Positions 60,826 to 64,000 of a stretch of DNA of 64,000 nt are shown here, piece after piece (position 1 is the first letter of the stretch; each line of letters opens with the position of its first letter). The translations under genes were made by a program, and so were the position numbers. A model generated the notes under the pieces. That model was given only the letters and a program-made list of their open reading frames with translations, was not told the DNA's origin and did not search any database. This DNA is from Wocania ichthyoenteri Th78 (GTDB lineage Bacteria > Bacteroidota > Bacteroidia > Flavobacteriales > Flavobacteriaceae): NCBI RefSeq assembly GCF_000789235.1, contig NZ_KN525716.1, forward strand, positions 1,465,674 through 1,529,673, read 5' to 3'.

Positions 60826-60878
60826 CTTCTCGATAAAATTTTATTCCGTTATTCTCCATAAAACCACTTAAGGCGACA
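60826..60878. repeat. Degenerate hairpin repeat, copy B
   Basis: CTTCTCGATAAAATTTTATT opens the segment and CCACTTAAGGCGACA closes it; it resembles copies A and D with several changes. Confidence 0.4.
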
Positions 60879-60909
60879 ATCGAGTTTAAACGTTACTTAA
60901 TAACGATAT

Positions 60910-60952
60910 TGTTAGGTCGAGTGATTCTGTTTTTCACAGAATAGTATCGAGA
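60910..60952. repeat. Hairpin repeat, copy C (left flank of the GIY-YIG gene)
   Basis: On the minus strand it reads TCTCGATACTATTCTGTG, loop, CACAGAATCACTCGAC-like, with ATTCTGTG and CACAGAAT pairing. The orientation is opposite to copy D at 61265-61310. It ends 1 bp from the GIY-YIG stop codon. Confidence 0.6.
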
Positions 60953-60953
60953 C

Positions 60954-61250
60954 CTATTTGGAGTCAAAATTTTTCTTTGAAAGATTAGGCAACCTTTCAA
61001 ATTCATTATTAATTAAGGCTTCTTTTTTTGCTTTAGACCATTTTTTGATTTGCTTTTCCTTCTCAATTGCCATATTGGAGTTAGTAAATTCAGCATAAAA
61101 CTCTAATGTAAGTGGTCTTCTTGAAAATGTATAACTTTCTTTATGCTTCCCTGTTTTATGTTCGAGGTAACGCTTTTCAAGATTGGAAGTAAAGCCTGTA
61201 TAATAAGTTCCGTCAGAGCATTTCAAAATGTAAACAAAGTAAGTTTTCAT
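60954..61250 (-). CDS. GIY-YIG nuclease domain protein
   Basis: Protein of 98 residues from the ATG at 61250 (MKTYFVYILKC); a longer frame to 61277 runs into the flanking repeat and is rejected. The motif YVYILKCSDGTYYTGFTSNLEKRYLEH matches the YhbQ/UPF0213 type: the first Tyr is in FVYIL, followed by YYTG, Arg in KRYLEH and Glu in FYAEFTNS. Single-domain proteins of this kind are presumed DNA nucleases and occur in many Flavobacteria. It is enclosed by inverted copies of a hairpin repeat. Confidence 0.88.
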   Translation of the reverse strand: MKTYFVYILKCSDGTYYTGFTSNLEKRYLEHKTGKHKESYTFSRRPLTLEFYAEFTNSNMAIEKEKQIKKWSKAKKEALINNEFERLPNLSKKNFDSK

Positions 61251-61264
61251 AAATAAAGGGTAAG

Positions 61265-61310
61265 CTTCTCGATACAATTCCTCATTTCTTCGGAATCACT
61301 CGAAGTGACA
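61265..61310. repeat. Hairpin repeat, copy D (right flank of the GIY-YIG gene)
   Basis: CTTCTCGATACAATTCC opens the unit and GGAATCACTCGAAGTGACA closes it, with GGAAT and ATTCC pairing inside. Opposite orientation to copy C. Confidence 0.65.
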
Positions 61311-61320
61311 AACTAATCAA

Positions 61321-63093
61321 CTAAACAATTTGCATTTTCTTCAATAAAAATGACGCGTTCATATTTTGGCAAACACCTTCTTTTAAAGTATAATCAAAGT
61401 GAAGTTCATCATTGATAATTTCAGCATCAAAATAATAATTCTTTACATCGTCGAGTTCTTTTTCAATTTCGCACAAACTTAAATCGTGCGTAGCAATAAT
61501 TCCCGTTGCATTCGAAGCGACTAGTTTTTCAACAAACTTTCTAGAACCAATAGCCTTGTCTGTACTATTGGTTCCTTTTAAAATTTCATCTAAAATAATA
61601 AAATAAGGTTCTTTTTGGATGGCATCAACAATGTACTTAAGTCTCGTTAATTCTGAAAAGAAATATGAACTATCATCCGTTAAAGAATCTGTAGTTCGCA
61701 TACTAGTAATTAATTTTACTGGTGAATACTGACTAGATTTTGTACAAATAGGCAACCCAACATTTGCCATAACTATATGTAAAGACACCGTTCTTAAAAA
61801 GGTGCTTTTCCCTGCCATATTAGCGCCTGTAACAATAAAAAACTGTTCATTATCAATAGTTAAATCGCTATCAACACGTTTTTCTTTTTTCAATAACGGA
61901 TGCCCTAAACTTTCAGCTTTAATAACACTTCCATCCTTCAAAATTTTTGGAAACACAAAATCTGGATGGTTATAAGCATAGTTTCCTAAAGAGTTATAAG
62001 CATCGAAAAACGACACGACTTCAAACCAATCAGATACCTTATTACCATATTTAACAATCCATTGTTCAATGTGATAACTATGCTTTATATCTGTTAAAAA
62101 AAAACCATTTCCAAAAATAGCACCTATCAAGTTATTTCGATTGTCTAAAGCATCCAACGACTTTGAAAAAGTCTTAAAAATTTCAGAAGCCTTTTTTTCA
62201 CCAGATTGAATTTGCTTCTGCTTTTGTTGTAGTAATTCTGAAGAAAACGTTTCATTTTCAATCAAATCTAATAATGACGCATATTGACGAAAGGTATCTC
62301 TAACTTTATCTGTGTTTAAGGCTAGCACATTTATTTTTTTTAAATATCGCCCAGTAACACCTAATCCTAAAAGCAACCAATACCCTATTAAGGCTTGATT
62401 CGTTACAACCTCAAAAACTGTAAGTACTAACAACACAATAGTTGTTATACTAAACACCAAAGGTATCCAAAACATAACTTTTGGTAAAAATGTTTTATGA
62501 TTTTGCAACCAAGTTATAATATGTTTTGCTGGTGTATCAACATCAACTAAACTAGAAGTCGCTGAGTAATATTGACGCCATTGAGGTTTAGAACTCAACT
62601 CTTTAATAGCCTCTTGTCTAGATTCAATATGTTCTACATCATTTGCTTTTAAAGCATTTGTCAATTCTTGTGTGCCTTCATTTATAGTCGTTCTATTCAT
62701 AAATTGAAAAAACGAACCACGCCCAAATAAATCAATATCCAAACTATAAAAATGACTAGGATCTTGAAACTCCGAGCCTTCATCTCTATCATAAAAATCG
62801 CCTAATGCTATTTTAATTTCATCTTCATTTATAGTCACCAAAGCCTTATGAAACTCACGTTGTCGCTTTATATCCGTATATTTTGAAAGCAAATAAATAA
62901 ATAAGACTATACCCAAAAACCCAATAGAAACAGCAATTTGCCATTGACTAAAAAAGAAATAAATTCCAAAGCCAGCAGCTAAAAAAACAAAGAGACGCAA
63001 CATGCTAAGCGCCGTCATTTGTTTATACAAACTTTTAGCTTCAGTTTGATATTTTTCTAAGTGTTCTTGATAATATTTTAAAGGATTTACCAT
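61321..63093 (-). CDS. Membrane-anchored MutS-related ATPase
   Basis: Protein of 590 residues. Hydrophobic helices at about 29-69 (RLFVFLAAGFGIYFFFSQW, IAVSIGFLGIVLFIYLL) and a pair near 205-250 are followed by a MutS lever-like helical region. The MutS-type ATPase has Walker A GANMAGKSTFLRT at about 420-432, Walker B YFIILDEILKGTNS at about 494-507, and the ATHD switch. The N-terminal mismatch-reading domain of MutS is absent. It is unlikely to act in classical mismatch repair; a role on membrane-associated DNA is speculation. It lies downstream of the zinc peptidase gene. Confidence 0.9.
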   Translation of the reverse strand: MVNPLKYYQEHLEKYQTEAKSLYKQMTALSMLRLFVFLAAGFGIYFFFSQWQIAVSIGFLGIVLFIYLLSKYTDIKRQREFHKALVTINEDEIKIALGDFYDRDEGSEFQDPSHFYSLDIDLFGRGSFFQFMNRTTINEGTQELTNALKANDVEHIESRQEAIKELSSKPQWRQYYSATSSLVDVDTPAKHIITWLQNHKTFLPKVMFWIPLVFSITTIVLLVLTVFEVVTNQALIGYWLLLGLGVTGRYLKKINVLALNTDKVRDTFRQYASLLDLIENETFSSELLQQKQKQIQSGEKKASEIFKTFSKSLDALDNRNNLIGAIFGNGFFLTDIKHSYHIEQWIVKYGNKVSDWFEVVSFFDAYNSLGNYAYNHPDFVFPKILKDGSVIKAESLGHPLLKKEKRVDSDLTIDNEQFFIVTGANMAGKSTFLRTVSLHIVMANVGLPICTKSSQYSPVKLITSMRTTDSLTDDSSYFFSELTRLKYIVDAIQKEPYFIILDEILKGTNSTDKAIGSRKFVEKLVASNATGIIATHDLSLCEIEKELDDVKNYYFDAEIINDELHFDYTLKEGVCQNMNASFLLKKMQIV

Positions 63094-63118
63094 GCTATTT
63101 TAATAAAACGTAAAGAAA

Positions 63119-63152
63119 CAAAAAAGCCCTGAAACTATTGTTCAGAGCTTTC
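63119..63152 (-). terminator. Terminator after the zinc peptidase gene
   Basis: On the minus strand AAAGCTCTGAA pairs with TTCAGGGCTTT, followed by a T-run. It separates this gene from the MutS-like gene. Confidence 0.7.
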
Positions 63153-63176
63153 AAACTTTGTTATGTTTTAATTTGA

Positions 63177-63875
63177 TTAATCTCTAGAACCTCCAAATAC
63201 TTGAAGTCCCCAATACACTAAAGACGCTAAAGCACCAATGGCTGCAACTAAATACGTTCTAGCTGCCCATTTAAGCGCATCTTCAGAACCTACATATTCT
63301 TCTTGCGATACCATATTTTTATTTTTCAACCATGCCAATGCACGGTTACTGGCATCATATTCTACCGGTAAAGTTATAAAACTGAATAACGTTGCAAACC
63401 CCATCATAACCAAACCTGCAACAGCAACATAATAACCAAATCCAAGACCTGCCGCAGCACCAAGCATAAGACCACCAATAACAACCCATTGAGACATTCC
63501 TGAAGTTACACTAACAACTGGCACCAATGCAGAGCGCATTTTCAACCACTCATAGGCTTGCGCATGTTGCACCGCATGACCACATTCGTGAGCCGCAACA
63601 GCTGCCGCTGCCGCATTCCGCTGATTATAAACAGATTCACTTAAATTAACCGTTTTATTCTTCGGGTTATAATGGTCTGTTAATTGTCCAGGAGTTGAAA
63701 TCACCTCAACATCTCTAATACCATGATCTGCCAACATTTTTTCAGCAATTTCAGCACCACTCATTCCGTTGCGAAGCTGTACTTTCGAGTATTTTTTAAA
63801 CTTCTTTTTTAAAGTACTACTTACTAACCAACTTACTAAAGCAATCGCTCCTAATAATATATAATATCCTAACAT
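63177..63875 (-). CDS. YugP-type membrane zinc metallopeptidase
   Basis: Protein of 232 residues with four likely membrane helices (about 1-20, 118-140, 143-170, and near the C-terminus) and the metal-binding AAHECGHAVQHA, with His96, Glu97 and His100. Another conserved patch is DHYNPKNKTVNLSESVYN. YugP-like peptidases are widespread membrane proteins of uncertain substrate. A TATTTTTG promoter element on the minus strand at 63917-63924 gives a leader of about 40 nt. Confidence 0.9.
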   Translation of the reverse strand: MLGYYILLGAIALVSWLVSSTLKKKFKKYSKVQLRNGMSGAEIAEKMLADHGIRDVEVISTPGQLTDHYNPKNKTVNLSESVYNQRNAAAAAVAAHECGHAVQHAQAYEWLKMRSALVPVVSVTSGMSQWVVIGGLMLGAAAGLGFGYYVAVAGLVMMGFATLFSFITLPVEYDASNRALAWLKNKNMVSQEEYVGSEDALKWAARTYLVAAIGALASLVYWGLQVFGGSRD

Positions 63876-63916
63876 TGTGTGTTTCTTTTAAAATTTTAAT
63901 TCTGATTTAAATATAG

Positions 63917-63924
63917 CAAAAATA
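63917..63924 (-). promoter_or_regulatory. -7 promoter element of the zinc peptidase gene
   Basis: The minus strand reads TATTTTTG, a perfect TAnnTTTG; no clear -33 TTTG was found at the right distance. Confidence 0.45.
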
Positions 63925-64000
63925 AGACCAATTTTATAGTCTGAATTTTTGTCAGTGTGTTAAAGTATTGCTAATTATATTTAACCTTGAAATAAATTAG

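Noticed and set aside
1-64000. CRISPR array
   Set aside because: No series of regularly spaced direct repeats of 25-40 bp was found; the repeats seen are hairpins or palindromes in low copy number.

Overview
The window is chromosomal DNA of a marine-type member of the Flavobacteriaceae (Bacteroidota). The signs are low GC, AT-rich spacers without Shine-Dalgarno sequences, promoters of the TTTG / TAnnTTTG type, a SusC/FecR/ECF-sigma transducer, a type IX secretion tail, an epsilon-like exonuclease fused to DnaE, and many Bacteroidota domain families (DUF4271, DUF4296, S46 peptidase). Most of it is core housekeeping sequence with short accessory insertions. Identifications come from reading motifs and recalling families; no database search was possible.

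Layout. 1-3.7 kb: a SusC-type receptor cut by the left edge, with its FecR anti-sigma and ECF sigma factor. 3.9-6.1 kb: tRNA-Asp, a DUF58 protein, a short ClpP and thioredoxin. 6.2-9.9 kb is accessory: an ArsR regulator between two SRPBCC genes with a double operator, an intact IS982-type insertion sequence, and a thioredoxin-like/DUF2024/MarR cluster with a repeated palindrome. 10-18.5 kb: dnaE, a DUF2383 protein, a lactonase, rpsP-rimM and trmN6, with two hairpin repeats. 18.5-25 kb: a four-gene operon of planctomycete-type cytochrome/DUF1549-DUF1553/DUF1501 proteins with a TIM-barrel isomerase. 25-35 kb: glutaryl-CoA dehydrogenase type enzyme, phosphoesterase, GH18 chitinase, ferredoxin/NifU/Mrp iron-sulfur genes, an ATL repair protein, a LysE exporter, a frameshifted trmB, a glycosyltransferase and a PhoR/PhoB-like pair. 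35-47 kb: a tiny type IX cargo-like protein, a LuxE-like enzyme, tyrS, pyrC, hemD, pckA and others. 47.3-48.5 kb: one HEPN-domain gene enclosed by inverted hairpin arms. 48.6-64 kb: Lrp regulator, glyS, comF, a methionine-salvage-like pair, S46 peptidase, a LytTR two-component system with putative target sites, a GIY-YIG gene between inverted repeats, a membrane MutS-like ATPase and a zinc peptidase.

The most interesting parts are two single-gene units bounded by inverted copies of a hairpin element and carrying no transposase: the HEPN unit (47467-48467) and the GIY-YIG unit (60910-61310). Several self-contained regulatory circuits can also be read from the DNA: ArsR with two palindromes 42 bp apart, MarR with three palindromes, and LytTR with three repeats 21-22 bp apart next to a TAnnTTTG promoter. 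The trmB reading frame is broken by a single base.
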